DNA of 57,958 bases from Bacteroidales bacterium (GTDB lineage: Bacteria > Bacteroidota > Bacteroidia > Bacteroidales > Muribaculaceae). The notes beneath the pieces are model-generated. The model had not been told where the DNA came from. It saw nothing but the letters and a program-made list of their open reading frames with translations, and did not search any database. Below, piece by piece: positions 8,783 through 16,911 of the stretch. Where the stretch lies: positions 1 to 57,958 of the forward strand of contig SUXG01000011.1 of the NCBI GenBank assembly GCA_015061085.1. Direction: 5' to 3'. Position 1 is the stretch's first letter. The number at the start of each line of letters is the position of its first letter. The position numbers and the translations under genes are program-made.

Positions 8783-10099
8783 ATGAAAGTCGTCCTGATA
8801 AACAAATCCGACCAAACCGGTGGTGCAGCTGTTGTCACTAAGCGTCTTATGGAAGCACTTCGTCAAGAGGGTATCGATGCACGAATGATTGTAGTGGAAA
8901 GATTGACCGACTCGCCACACATCGGCTCAGCAACTTCGAAATGGATGGCTCAAGTGCCTTTTATCGCCGAACGTCTGAGGATATTTCTCGCCAACGGATT
9001 TAATCGCACCGACTTGTTTAAGGTAGATATAGCTTCCGACGGTCTCGCTTTGTGGCGTCATCCTTGGATAAAAGAAGCCGACATCGTCTGCTTGAATTGG
9101 ATTAATCAAGGCATGCTATCGCTTAAAGGCATCAAACACATTGCCGACATAGGTAAACCGATAGTGTGGACCATGCACGATATGTGGAACGCAACAGGCA
9201 TCTGTCATCATGCAGGCACATGCAAAGGTTATCTCAATAGTTGTGGCAATTGTTATCTGCTAGGCAAATGCAGTGCCAATCAAGATCTTTCGCATAAAGT
9301 ATGGCGTCAAAAGAAGGCTCTTTACGACAACATCCCGATACACTTTGTCGCAGTCAGCAATTGGTTGGCAAAAAAATGCCGTCAATCATCGTTAATGAAA
9401 GACGCTGATTTAAGCGTGATACCAAACGCATTTCCAATCGATAAAAATTTCATAAAACGAGAATCTCTCGACGACAATCAACCGATAAAAATCGTCATGG
9501 GGGCAGCACGTCTTGACGACCCAATAAAAGGATTTCCCATACTTATCGAAACGCTTAAGTTAGCAAAACAACTTGACCGGCAATTGACAGAAAATTTGGA
9601 ATTAATAACTTTCGGATCAATAAGAGATCCTGAATTGTTTTCACAAATTCCAATTAAACATACTCATCTCGGAACAATCAACAACCCTGAAAAAATCAGA
9701 GACATATATCGTCAATGCCACATCGTCGTATCCTCGTCACACTACGAAACACTCCCGGGCACATTGATTGAAGGACAAGCCGACGGATGCCTATCTGTCG
9801 CATTCGATAGTGGTGGTCAATCCGATATAATAGACCATGAGATCAATGGTTATTTGGCACCATATTCCGATGATATACACGAAAACACAAAATGGCTGAC
9901 ACGTGGCATCTTTTGGGCTGTCGATACAATATATTCCGCAAAATACGGAAAAATAGAAGCCAGAAGTGGCGAATGTGGTCACACCCCACCTTATAATATA
10001 AGCCGTCAAACCTACGATAATGTAAACCGACGATTTTCTGCATCAGCTGTCGCTCAAAAATACATATCATTATTCAACGATTTACTTGCCAAGAGATGA
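8783..10099 (+). CDS. Glycosyltransferase family 4-like
   Basis: A 438-residue protein with a GT-B layout. The N-terminal domain opens with VLINKSDQTGGAAVVTKRL, and the region WTMHDMWNATGICHHAGTC plus SCGNC adds a Cys/His cluster seen in polysaccharide glycosyltransferases of the WcaC type. The C-terminal domain carries the nucleotide-sugar region ETLPGTLIEGQADGC with the E-x7-E spacing of GT4 enzymes. The acceptor and sugar cannot be told. It lies 8 nt after folA and overlaps the TatD-like gene by four bases. Confidence 0.85.
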   Translation: MKVVLINKSDQTGGAAVVTKRLMEALRQEGIDARMIVVERLTDSPHIGSATSKWMAQVPFIAERLRIFLANGFNRTDLFKVDIASDGLALWRHPWIKEADIVCLNWINQGMLSLKGIKHIADIGKPIVWTMHDMWNATGICHHAGTCKGYLNSCGNCYLLGKCSANQDLSHKVWRQKKALYDNIPIHFVAVSNWLAKKCRQSSLMKDADLSVIPNAFPIDKNFIKRESLDDNQPIKIVMGAARLDDPIKGFPILIETLKLAKQLDRQLTENLELITFGSIRDPELFSQIPIKHTHLGTINNPEKIRDIYRQCHIVVSSSHYETLPGTLIEGQADGCLSVAFDSGGQSDIIDHEINGYLAPYSDDIHENTKWLTRGIFWAVDTIYSAKYGKIEARSGECGHTPPYNISRQTYDNVNRRFSASAVAQKYISLFNDLLAKR

Positions 10100-10731
10100 T
10101 ACTTGATATTCATTGCCACGCCGTCGACGATTTTAAGCCTGACAGTATCATAAATGCCAATCTATATTCATTCAATCCGCGAGAAGGTCAACACTATTCT
10201 ATCGGATTGCATCCTTGGGATATTAATCGCATCGACGCGAATGAGGCTATGACCATTGTAGCCCAATATGCTTCTCTCCCATCGGTTGTTGCAATAGGAG
10301 AAACAGGGATCGACTTGCCGAAAGGAGGAGCATTGCATCAACAGATTGACATCTTTATGCAACATGTCGAAATATCAGAGAGATTAGGCAAGCCGTTAAT
10401 AATCCATTGTGTCAAAGCTCACGACATCATTTCCGAAATCAGGAGACGAATATCTCCCAAAATGGATTGGATAATTCATGGATTTCGAAACAAACCATCC
10501 ATTGCCAAAATACTTCTTGACGCCGGATGCTACATCTCATACGGAGAACGATTCAACCCCGAATCATTGTCAATCACTTCTGATGACAAAATTCTTGCCG
10601 AAACAGACACATCAGATTGCAGTATTTCTCAAATCATTGACAAAATTTCAGCCATCAAAGGACAACACATCTTCAAATCAATAAAAAAAAACACTGATTT
10701 ACTATTCAAAACGACTGAATTATTGCATTAA
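10096..10731 (+). CDS. TatD-family metal-dependent hydrolase (short form)
   Basis: A 211-residue TIM-barrel hydrolase. Metal-site motifs are DIHCHA (4-9), AIGETGID, PLIIHCVKAHD, WIIHGFRNKP and LAETDTSD, in the TatD order. Family members are about 250-265 residues; the shorter form is common in Bacteroidota. TatD proteins have DNase and D-aminoacyl-tRNA deacylase activities, so the exact substrate is uncertain. It is the last gene of the thyA-folA unit, translationally coupled to the glycosyltransferase. Confidence 0.8.
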   Translation: MILDIHCHAVDDFKPDSIINANLYSFNPREGQHYSIGLHPWDINRIDANEAMTIVAQYASLPSVVAIGETGIDLPKGGALHQQIDIFMQHVEISERLGKPLIIHCVKAHDIISEIRRRISPKMDWIIHGFRNKPSIAKILLDAGCYISYGERFNPESLSITSDDKILAETDTSDCSISQIIDKISAIKGQHIFKSIKKNTDLLFKTTELLH

Positions 10732-10819
10732 ATGCACATAAAATTAAATTAAACACTTTTTAAATAATTAAAATCATTGTTTTTGACATAGGTCAAAATA
10801 ACTAATCAAAAAAAGTCAC

Positions 10820-10827
10820 TATATTTG
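10820..10827 (+). promoter_or_regulatory. -7 element for the T9SS cargo gene
   Basis: TATATTTG fits TAnnTTTG and is followed by the purine-rich, T-poor leader before the ATG at 10934 (about 105 nt). The nearest TTTG (10782-10785) is too far for a standard -33 box, so only the -7 element is supported. Confidence 0.45.
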
Positions 10828-10933
10828 CACCGACAAATAGTAATTTGCCCTCAAAAGGGATAAAAAACTATCAGAAAAGACATAAAATCGAAAATTAAAT
10901 AAAAATAATATTAACAATTAAATCCTAAATCGC

Positions 10934-13078
10934 ATGCGAATAAAATTTACTCTTTGCGCTTTATTGGCTGCAGGTCTTTCAGCTGTAGCTGCGCCACAAT
11001 TCAGTCTCGCATCTCAAGTTGCAGATGTTAATGCAGATGCAATGAAGAAGCGAGGTGAAATCACATCTCTTACTAATGGTCCTAAAATGACTGTCCGCAC
11101 TGTTGACCAAGCTACAGTTTACGCCGGTCCACAACGTGCACCGGAACTCGGTACAGAACTCGAACCAATTATCTTCGAAGACTTCTCATTGCTAACTACA
11201 GGTTCAATCGAAGAACCGGATTATAACACTAACGTTATTGCTTCAGAATATGAATATCCATGGTGGAATATGAAAGACGGTTACACATTGCAACCGGGCT
11301 GGGGTAGCAACTTCATGTATCCTGCAGGTGGTTGCGCTTACTTAGATGCTGCCGCAACAAAAGAAGGCGAAGCTCGTATTTCATCTCCTATTCTTGACGG
11401 TCGCGCTAATGGTGGTGTTTGCACATTGCGTTTCGATGCTCGTACGCTCGAAGGCTCAATATCTGACTTCCTTCTCGTTCAAGTAGCCGAAACCAACAAC
11501 TATGGTCCGAATTGGGACATCCTCGCTGATGGCGTTTGTCCTACAATCACTGAAGAATGGCAGACATTTGAAATCACAGCACAAGGCGTAGGTCCTACTT
11601 CTTTCTTCCACATCATCGCTGCAGGTGGCATTCCAGTCATCATCGACAATATCTCAATCTTCCAATATGACCTCTATGTAGATATTCCAGAGCTTAACAA
11701 GCACACTAACTACACAGGTGAAACATTCGACATCAGTTGGGAAGCAGTAGAAGGTGCTGATTCTTACTTGGTCAATGTGTTCCAACAAGCTCAAGACATG
11801 ACAGGTCAAATCATTCGCACATACTTATACGAAAACGAGCCTGTAGCAGATAACAAATGGACAGTGGTAGATGCTATTTCAGGTGAAATTTACTACTACA
11901 CTGTACGTGCTATTAAGGGCGAACACGTATCATTGGAATCTACCCCTGTAGAAATCAACGACCTTGAAGCTCCGGAAATGTTTGCTGCTTCTGAAATCGA
12001 CGAAGACGGCTACTACGTAGCATCTTGGAACGATGTTCCTTCTGCTGTAGTTTACAACTACCGTGCATACGCCGATCGCGTAGCTACTGAAGATGGTGCA
12101 ATGGTTCTTACAAACGAAAGCTTAGATGGTCTTTCTGAAGCAGATGGTTCGGAAGTAACTCGTACTATCGAAAATCCAGACTATATGGTATACGATGAAT
12201 ACTATATCACTGAAGGCAATCAAGGTGGCTGGAAGCTTCGTAACGGTGCTCCTTGTGTAGGCTACGTCGTACTTGACGCATGGCACTACATCAACGGCAA
12301 TGGCGACGCTGCTCTTCTTTCTCCGGAACTTGACCTTTCAAAGAATGGTGGTGAAGTGAAGCTTAATGTCAGCCTCTGGGGTGAATTGACAGAAGGCTAC
12401 GACTGGAATGACAACTTGTGTGAATTCCAAACAGAATGTGCAGTGGCACTCTTCACATGGGACGAAACTCTCGGAGACTACAGCCAAACAGACCTCCAAT
12501 ACATCTCTAACGTAGAAGAAGCATGGAACAACTACGAAGTTACTATCAAGGGTTGTACAGATCGTTCTATTATCGGTCTCTTCGCTGTAAGAGCTGAAGG
12601 CAACCTCTACATCGACAACTTGAAACTTACTCAAGAATATAAGGCAGGCGAAATCTTCCGTGACCCATTCTTTGCTAAGATGCTTAGCGTTGACACAGAA
12701 GCAGAAGTGACTATCCCTGCTCGTTGCGCCGGTTCTGAAATCTGGCACCATGTTGCTGCAGGTAAGGTGAGCTACGAATCAGATGGTGTTAACACTACAA
12801 TGAACGTATTGGAATCAAAATACTCTGAATTGGTGAAGGTTGGTACTGCTCCATTATCATCAGTTGAAAACGTATCACTCGTTAACGCTACAGCTCGCGT
12901 CGCTAATGGCACACTCTATATCGCTAACCCTGCAGGTGAAGCTGTTAACGTTTACGACCTCGCCGGTAAACTTGTTTACACTAACGCTACAGGCAGCCAA
13001 CAACTTAACGTTGTTCTCCCTGCTAATGGTGTTTACATGGTAAAGGTTGGCAACAAGACTATCAAAGTTATTCGCTAA
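10934..13078 (+). CDS. T9SS-secreted protein with choice-of-anchor J-like domains
   Basis: A 714-residue exported protein with a signal peptide (about 1-20, ending VAAPQ). Two jelly-roll-like segments (about 60-250 and 400-580) carry the pattern seen in choice-of-anchor J domains (ISSPILDGRANGG, ALLSPELDLSKNGG, then IDNISIF and IDNLKLT). Fibronectin-type III-like stretches lie between them. The last 75 residues, with NVYDLAGKLVYT and NGVYMVKVGNKTIKVIR, are a type A T9SS sorting domain. It is likely exported to the cell surface through the system that PorZ (32740-35190) serves. No catalytic motif was found. Confidence 0.85.
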   Translation: MRIKFTLCALLAAGLSAVAAPQFSLASQVADVNADAMKKRGEITSLTNGPKMTVRTVDQATVYAGPQRAPELGTELEPIIFEDFSLLTTGSIEEPDYNTNVIASEYEYPWWNMKDGYTLQPGWGSNFMYPAGGCAYLDAAATKEGEARISSPILDGRANGGVCTLRFDARTLEGSISDFLLVQVAETNNYGPNWDILADGVCPTITEEWQTFEITAQGVGPTSFFHIIAAGGIPVIIDNISIFQYDLYVDIPELNKHTNYTGETFDISWEAVEGADSYLVNVFQQAQDMTGQIIRTYLYENEPVADNKWTVVDAISGEIYYYTVRAIKGEHVSLESTPVEINDLEAPEMFAASEIDEDGYYVASWNDVPSAVVYNYRAYADRVATEDGAMVLTNESLDGLSEADGSEVTRTIENPDYMVYDEYYITEGNQGGWKLRNGAPCVGYVVLDAWHYINGNGDAALLSPELDLSKNGGEVKLNVSLWGELTEGYDWNDNLCEFQTECAVALFTWDETLGDYSQTDLQYISNVEEAWNNYEVTIKGCTDRSIIGLFAVRAEGNLYIDNLKLTQEYKAGEIFRDPFFAKMLSVDTEAEVTIPARCAGSEIWHHVAAGKVSYESDGVNTTMNVLESKYSELVKVGTAPLSSVENVSLVNATARVANGTLYIANPAGEAVNVYDLAGKLVYTNATGSQQLNVVLPANGVYMVKVGNKTIKVIR

Positions 13079-13100
13079 TTTTTCTCATAATCATATTGTA

Positions 13101-13137
13101 TGTCGAGAGGGCTGTCAAACATTGACAGCTCTCTTCG
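13101..13137 (+). terminator. Terminator hairpin after the T9SS cargo gene
   Basis: A 14-bp stem (13105-13118 with 13122-13135) with a 3-nt loop lies 22 nt after the stop codon. The following tract (CTTCGTATTAT) is only moderately T-rich. Confidence 0.65.
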
Positions 13138-13251
13138 TATTATAAGCCAAGAGTCGCACAATCACAATAATAGCATCTCTATTCAGTTCTCTAAGACTCA
13201 CAAACTTTATAAAAAATCTGTGACGATTATCAGATAATCAAATATTTTTGC

Positions 13252-13259
13252 TAATTTTG
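13252..13259 (+). promoter_or_regulatory. -7 element for the candidate ncRNA
   Basis: TAATTTTG fits TAnnTTTG and ends just before a strongly structured region. No good -33 TTTG was found at 19-21 nt. Confidence 0.45.
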
Positions 13260-13261
13260 TC

Positions 13262-13502
13262 ATCGGATGGCAGAGGTCGTCCGATACATTTATCGTTTTA
13301 ATGAAGCGTTTTTGCTTTATCCTTTATTCGGAAATCGCCAATTTCATACACGAAGGGTACGGCAGTCACAAACGCTCATGCTTGCGTTATATCTCCATTT
13401 ACAGAGAATATATAGGCTAGCGTGGGATGGACTGTTTATTTCGTGTAGGGCGTTTGGCGATGCCTCGAATAAGATAAACTAAACATCGTCCACGCTTTTT
13501 TT
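13262..13502 (+). ncRNA. Candidate structured ncRNA (long irregular hairpin, 6S-like architecture)
   Basis: No convincing ORF fills 13140-13550. The region folds into a short 5' hairpin (13262-13267 with 13280-13285) and one long interrupted helix. The paired segments are 13304-13309 with 13492-13497, 13316-13330 with 13466-13478, 13334-13341 with 13454-13461, 13348-13354 with 13440-13446, 13361-13367 with 13430-13436, and 13372-13376 with 13419-13423. Seven T (13496-13502) follow the closing helix, as at an intrinsic terminator. A -7 element precedes it. A long, bubble-interrupted rod of this size resembles 6S RNA, and Bacteroidales have divergent 6S-type RNAs. The identity is inference; the pairing is visible. 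Confidence 0.55.
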
Positions 13503-13550
13503 ATCTATTAACTCCTCGCCGGGACGATAGGGGAATAAATCGATTCTACC

Positions 13551-14063
13551 ATGAGAAAACTTATTCTGCTTTTTGTTTTCGGCATTGTCACATCTCTGTC
13601 TATGGCTCAGAAAAATGTCACTGTAGAGTATCAAGAATCATCTACTCGAAATCTTGAGCCGGAGCATTACATGGTCACCGCGCCTTTGATTGCTGACATC
13701 AAAGTGACTGCTGAAAAAATCACCTACACCGAAACCGAGGCTTTTCGGAAATTCCCTATCACTGCCGACAATATTAAGGATATAAAGACGGCAATGCCTG
13801 AGTTTAAGAAAATTGCGCTTAGTCGTGCAGCGAAGGCTCATAATGCCGATTTACTTGTCGGCACGATTATCGATGTGACTACCGACGTGGGAGGATTTAT
13901 TTGTATCACAGTTTCCGGCTATCCTGCAAAGTATATCAATTTCCGCAATGCTACATCCCAGGAAATAGACATAGTCAGATCGGCTCGCATCGCTACGTAT
14001 GACCAAGATAATCTTGAGATACTTTATCCACAGACAAATACTAACGTAAAAATCAAAGAATAA
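13551..14063 (+). CDS. Exported protein of unknown function
   Basis: A 170-residue protein with a signal peptide (about 1-19, ending SLSMAQ). The mature part alternates beta-like stretches. A central AAKAHNADLLVGTIIDV followed by ICITVSGYPAKYINFR recalls small periplasmic proteins that assemble around a glycine-rich beta core, but I do not recognise the family. It lies 6 nt before the next exported-protein gene, so both are probably one unit, downstream of the candidate ncRNA. Confidence 0.75.
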   Translation: MRKLILLFVFGIVTSLSMAQKNVTVEYQESSTRNLEPEHYMVTAPLIADIKVTAEKITYTETEAFRKFPITADNIKDIKTAMPEFKKIALSRAAKAHNADLLVGTIIDVTTDVGGFICITVSGYPAKYINFRNATSQEIDIVRSARIATYDQDNLEILYPQTNTNVKIKE

Positions 14064-14069
14064 ACCATT

Positions 14070-14717
14070 ATGAAACGATTATTGCTCTCACTCGCAGTCG
14101 GAGCGCTATTGCCTTTGGCTGCATCAGCTCAAATCATCTCGAGTTCACAAGTTATCACCACGGAAACTCGCCAGAAGTCACCCCTTAAATATCAGCAGTC
14201 GATAGAAGCATCACTCTATGGAGTCATTGATGATGACGGCATGGAGAACACTATCTTTGGCGTTGACTATATCGGTGGTGTACGCTTTAGCAATCTCTTT
14301 TATCTCGGAGCCGGTGTCGGACTTCAATTCAACTCCAATCACGGCAAACTATTTCTCGATGGCAATTACGATGGGTTGTACTACAATGATGATGTGCCGG
14401 AAAATCTTGTCGTCGTACCACTTTATCTCCATACTCGCTTCTATCTGACACACACTCGCTGTCAGCCTTTCGTGGCTCTGTCGGTCGGTGGTCAGTTGAC
14501 AGGTTATAAAAGAGCCGAACAACATGATTGGCATTACAATCCCTCATGCTTCTTTGTTAATCCGCTCGTGGGTGTTAGCTACAGCATTAACGACAAAGCG
14601 GCTGTCTATGTTGATTTGGGTTGCATGGCGCGTAATGCAGCCGGAAATGTGCATTTCAATGAACTTGAACGAGAAATGCAATTTGGCTTTGAGATGAACA
14701 TCGGTTGCACATTCTGA
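14070..14717 (+). CDS. Outer-membrane beta-barrel protein
   Basis: A 215-residue protein with a signal peptide (about 1-20, ending AASAQ). The mature protein shows alternating amphipathic strands (VDYIGGVRFSNLFYLGAGVG, PLYLHTRFYL, PLVGVSYSIN, AAVYVDLGC) and a terminal aromatic residue (F215), typical of an eight-stranded OmpX/OmpW-type barrel. Substrate or role is unknown. It is transcribed with the gene before it and ends at a strong two-way terminator. Confidence 0.8.
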   Translation: MKRLLLSLAVGALLPLAASAQIISSSQVITTETRQKSPLKYQQSIEASLYGVIDDDGMENTIFGVDYIGGVRFSNLFYLGAGVGLQFNSNHGKLFLDGNYDGLYYNDDVPENLVVVPLYLHTRFYLTHTRCQPFVALSVGGQLTGYKRAEQHDWHYNPSCFFVNPLVGVSYSINDKAAVYVDLGCMARNAAGNVHFNELEREMQFGFEMNIGCTF

Positions 14718-14762
14718 TTGCCACCGACTTCCCTATAGCGATTGCAAAGTCCGCAAATAAGA

Positions 14763-14798
14763 AGAGTGGTGACTCCAAAAGGAATCACCACTCTTTTA
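14763..14798. terminator. Bidirectional terminator between convergent genes
   Basis: A stem of 15 bp with one mismatch (AGAGTGGTGA... / ...TCACCACTCT) and a 4-nt AAAA loop, followed by TTTTATT on the plus strand. It lies between the beta-barrel gene (+) and the TPR lipoprotein gene (-). Confidence 0.85.
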
Positions 14799-14849
14799 TT
14801 TGGGTGTCATGAGTGCGACAATGCGCAGTCATGATATTGGGTTATACTA

Positions 14850-16532
14850 TTAGATGTTAGAAAGATTGAATTTTGCAAATTCCATATCTTTTTGAGCACG
14901 AGCCTTCAAATCGCCATCAAGACGGATCGCTTGACGAAGATTTGTGATAACCATATTTTCGTTGTTAGTGCGAGCACCAAGCACAGCCATCAAGTAGTAT
15001 GTAGTCGCATCAGGATTGCTGATAGAAGCGAGTGTGTTGCGAGCAGAGCTGTAGTCTTTAGAAAGGATTTGAGCCAAAGCAGCATTGTTTGTCTTAGTAT
15101 CACCAAATGCACGATTAGCAGCATTCAAATCACCTTGAGAAAGATAGAACACGCCGAGAGCATCGTTTGCTTCAGGCACGCCTGCAGCAGCACCAAGTTG
15201 CTCGTTAGCCTTGCGCCAATCCTTGTTCAACATAGAGATAAGACCCATATTCATTTCCACTTCCTTAGAGCTTGGGTTAAGACGTGCAGCATGCTCGAAG
15301 TTTGCTTGTGCAGCATCATAATCTTCATCGACGAATTGAGTCAAACCGAGGTTGTTGAAGCAACGATAGTCGTTAGGATAAAGTTCGCAAGCCTTGTTAT
15401 AGACTTCCATTTTCTTTGTGTTGTCGTTAGTAAGAGTTGCGAGGTAAAGGATTTCGTCAACGCTCAATTGCTTAGCATCTTTAGCATAAAGATCTACAAT
15501 TTCCTCATTGCTCTTACCTATTACATTGATAGACGCTTGCACGCGAGAATAGCGAAGTTGAGGAAGGATTTGATCAGCAAGTTGGTCGAACACCACAGAA
15601 AGGTTGCGAATTTCGCGTTCACGATCTTCAGGATCGTTATACATAGAAAGAACACTGATAATCAATTCTTTATCTTGAATATCGCTCTTTTCAACGAGTT
15701 CGCGGAATCCGTCCCAATCTTCAGGAGTGAAAGAAGAAGTCAATTCGCCGAATTCAGTGATTTTATCTTTCTTAAGTTGACCTTCTACGAAAGCAGTTGT
15801 ATTCTTTTCGCGTTTTTCAGCCAAAGCAGTGTTGTAGTCAAGTTTACCTTCAGGAGAAGCATAAGAATTGATGTTAACACCTGCAATTTCTTGTTTAGGA
15901 TCTGCAGCAGCCTCAGCAAGGCGTTTGCTTAGGTCGATATAACCTTCTTTTTGAGTTTCAGACGAACGCACATTTGCTTGGTTGATAAGGAAGTGAATGT
16001 CGGCGCTGTATTGCTCATTGATAACCTTTTGGAATTTATCTTTAGCGACAGCAGGATCAACTGTTGCAGCAGAAGCGAGAGTAGCAGTTGCGATAACGCC
16101 ATCACCTACTTTAACACGAGGCAATGCATAGACTTTACCTTTTTGGTCAACAGTGAAATCAAGATACAACTCTGACTGAGCCATTTCCGGAGTGTAAGCA
16201 ACATTGAATGGGATGCCGAAAGTACCACCATTTTCATAGCTTACCACTTGACCATTAGCACGAACGTCTTCTCCTTGAACAAGCACAGTTGACGATGAAG
16301 TTTCGCCATCAGCATATACTAATACCGGAGTAACTTCCACCTTCGCATTCTTAACGAAGAATTTTGCAGGGACGCTACCTGTAATTGTTGTTGGCACATT
16401 TTGTCCCACCACTTCAAGTGGAGCAGGATTCATTGTAAAATAATCACTTTGAAATTCTTTTAGCTTTTTTGAACAGCTGCTCATACCTACTACAGACGCA
16501 GCCAAAGCAATGTAAACGATTTTTTTGTTCAT
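14850..16532 (-). CDS. Lipoprotein with OmpA-like motif and TPR repeats
   Basis: A 560-residue lipoprotein with lipobox GMSSC (Cys 20). An N-terminal beta-rich half (about 30-170) is followed by a block INSYASPEGKLDYNTALAEKR that matches the OmpA-C peptidoglycan-binding pattern (SxEG...N..L...R). The C-terminal half holds TPR-type helices (about 350-540: FNNLGLTQFVDEDYDAAQANF and following). This layout suggests an outer-membrane or periplasmic scaffold bound to peptidoglycan. It is well expressed in codon terms (GCA, GAA, CGT use). It has its own -7 element at 16601-16608. Confidence 0.8.
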   Translation of the reverse strand: MNKKIVYIALAASVVGMSSCSKKLKEFQSDYFTMNPAPLEVVGQNVPTTITGSVPAKFFVKNAKVEVTPVLVYADGETSSSTVLVQGEDVRANGQVVSYENGGTFGIPFNVAYTPEMAQSELYLDFTVDQKGKVYALPRVKVGDGVIATATLASAATVDPAVAKDKFQKVINEQYSADIHFLINQANVRSSETQKEGYIDLSKRLAEAAADPKQEIAGVNINSYASPEGKLDYNTALAEKREKNTTAFVEGQLKKDKITEFGELTSSFTPEDWDGFRELVEKSDIQDKELIISVLSMYNDPEDREREIRNLSVVFDQLADQILPQLRYSRVQASINVIGKSNEEIVDLYAKDAKQLSVDEILYLATLTNDNTKKMEVYNKACELYPNDYRCFNNLGLTQFVDEDYDAAQANFEHAARLNPSSKEVEMNMGLISMLNKDWRKANEQLGAAAGVPEANDALGVFYLSQGDLNAANRAFGDTKTNNAALAQILSKDYSSARNTLASISNPDATTYYLMAVLGARTNNENMVITNLRQAIRLDGDLKARAQKDMEFAKFNLSNI

Positions 16533-16600
16533 ATTATATAATTTTAAATTTTTATTCTACATTCGCAATTATTGATATTAAGCGATAGTATAATGAATTG

Positions 16601-16608
16601 CAAAATTA
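16601..16608 (-). promoter_or_regulatory. -7 element for the TPR lipoprotein gene
   Basis: On the minus strand TAATTTTG fits TAnnTTTG, about 69 nt before the ATG at 16532. A -33 TTTG is not clear. Confidence 0.5.
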
Positions 16609-16676
16609 ATTATAATTTCATATAACAGAAACCTCAATCTGCTGTTTTATGGATTTTTAAGATATTTTTTGTCTGT

Positions 16677-16711
16677 TTTGCTTTTTATTTGACTAAAAAT
16701 AAGTAATTTTG
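16677..16711 (+). promoter_or_regulatory. Promoter of the orphan small transcript
   Basis: TTTG (16677-16680) and TAATTTTG (16704-16711) are 23 nt apart, a little longer than the usual 19-21. A second TTTG at 16688-16691 is too close. The -7 box ends 4 nt before an ATG. Confidence 0.5.
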
Positions 16712-16715
16712 CATC

Positions 16716-16781
16716 ATGTTTTTCATGGTATTAGATTTAAGGTTAGAGGATTAGTTGTCGTGAGACAATTAATCTTTTTTT
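16716..16781 (+). ncRNA. Candidate small RNA, possibly with a 12-codon leaderless ORF
   Basis: A compact unit lies alone between two minus-strand genes: a -7 box, about 35 nt, then a perfect intrinsic terminator. The transcript predicted from the -7 box would start at or near the ATG at 16716, which opens a 12-codon ORF (MFFMVLDLRLED, stop 16752-16754). The hairpin (16750-16759 with 16764-16773) closes on a GTGA loop, a GNRA tetraloop, and is followed by seven T. No plus-strand gene follows, so it is not a leader of a downstream gene. RNA or micropeptide function cannot be decided from sequence. Confidence 0.55.
16750..16781 (+). terminator. Intrinsic terminator of the small transcript
   Basis: A 10-bp stem with one G-T pair, a GTGA tetraloop and CTTTTTTT. 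It overlaps the stop codon of the possible 12-codon ORF. Confidence 0.85.
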
Positions 16782-16911
16782 ATATCCGATTTTTTCACAT
16801 TAATAATAATACAATTATCGCTGATGTTGCCATTTGCAACCTCACAGAATGATATTCAGAAACTTCTGAAAATTTCCCGACTCAGTTAACATCACAACTT
16901 ATGGATAGCCT

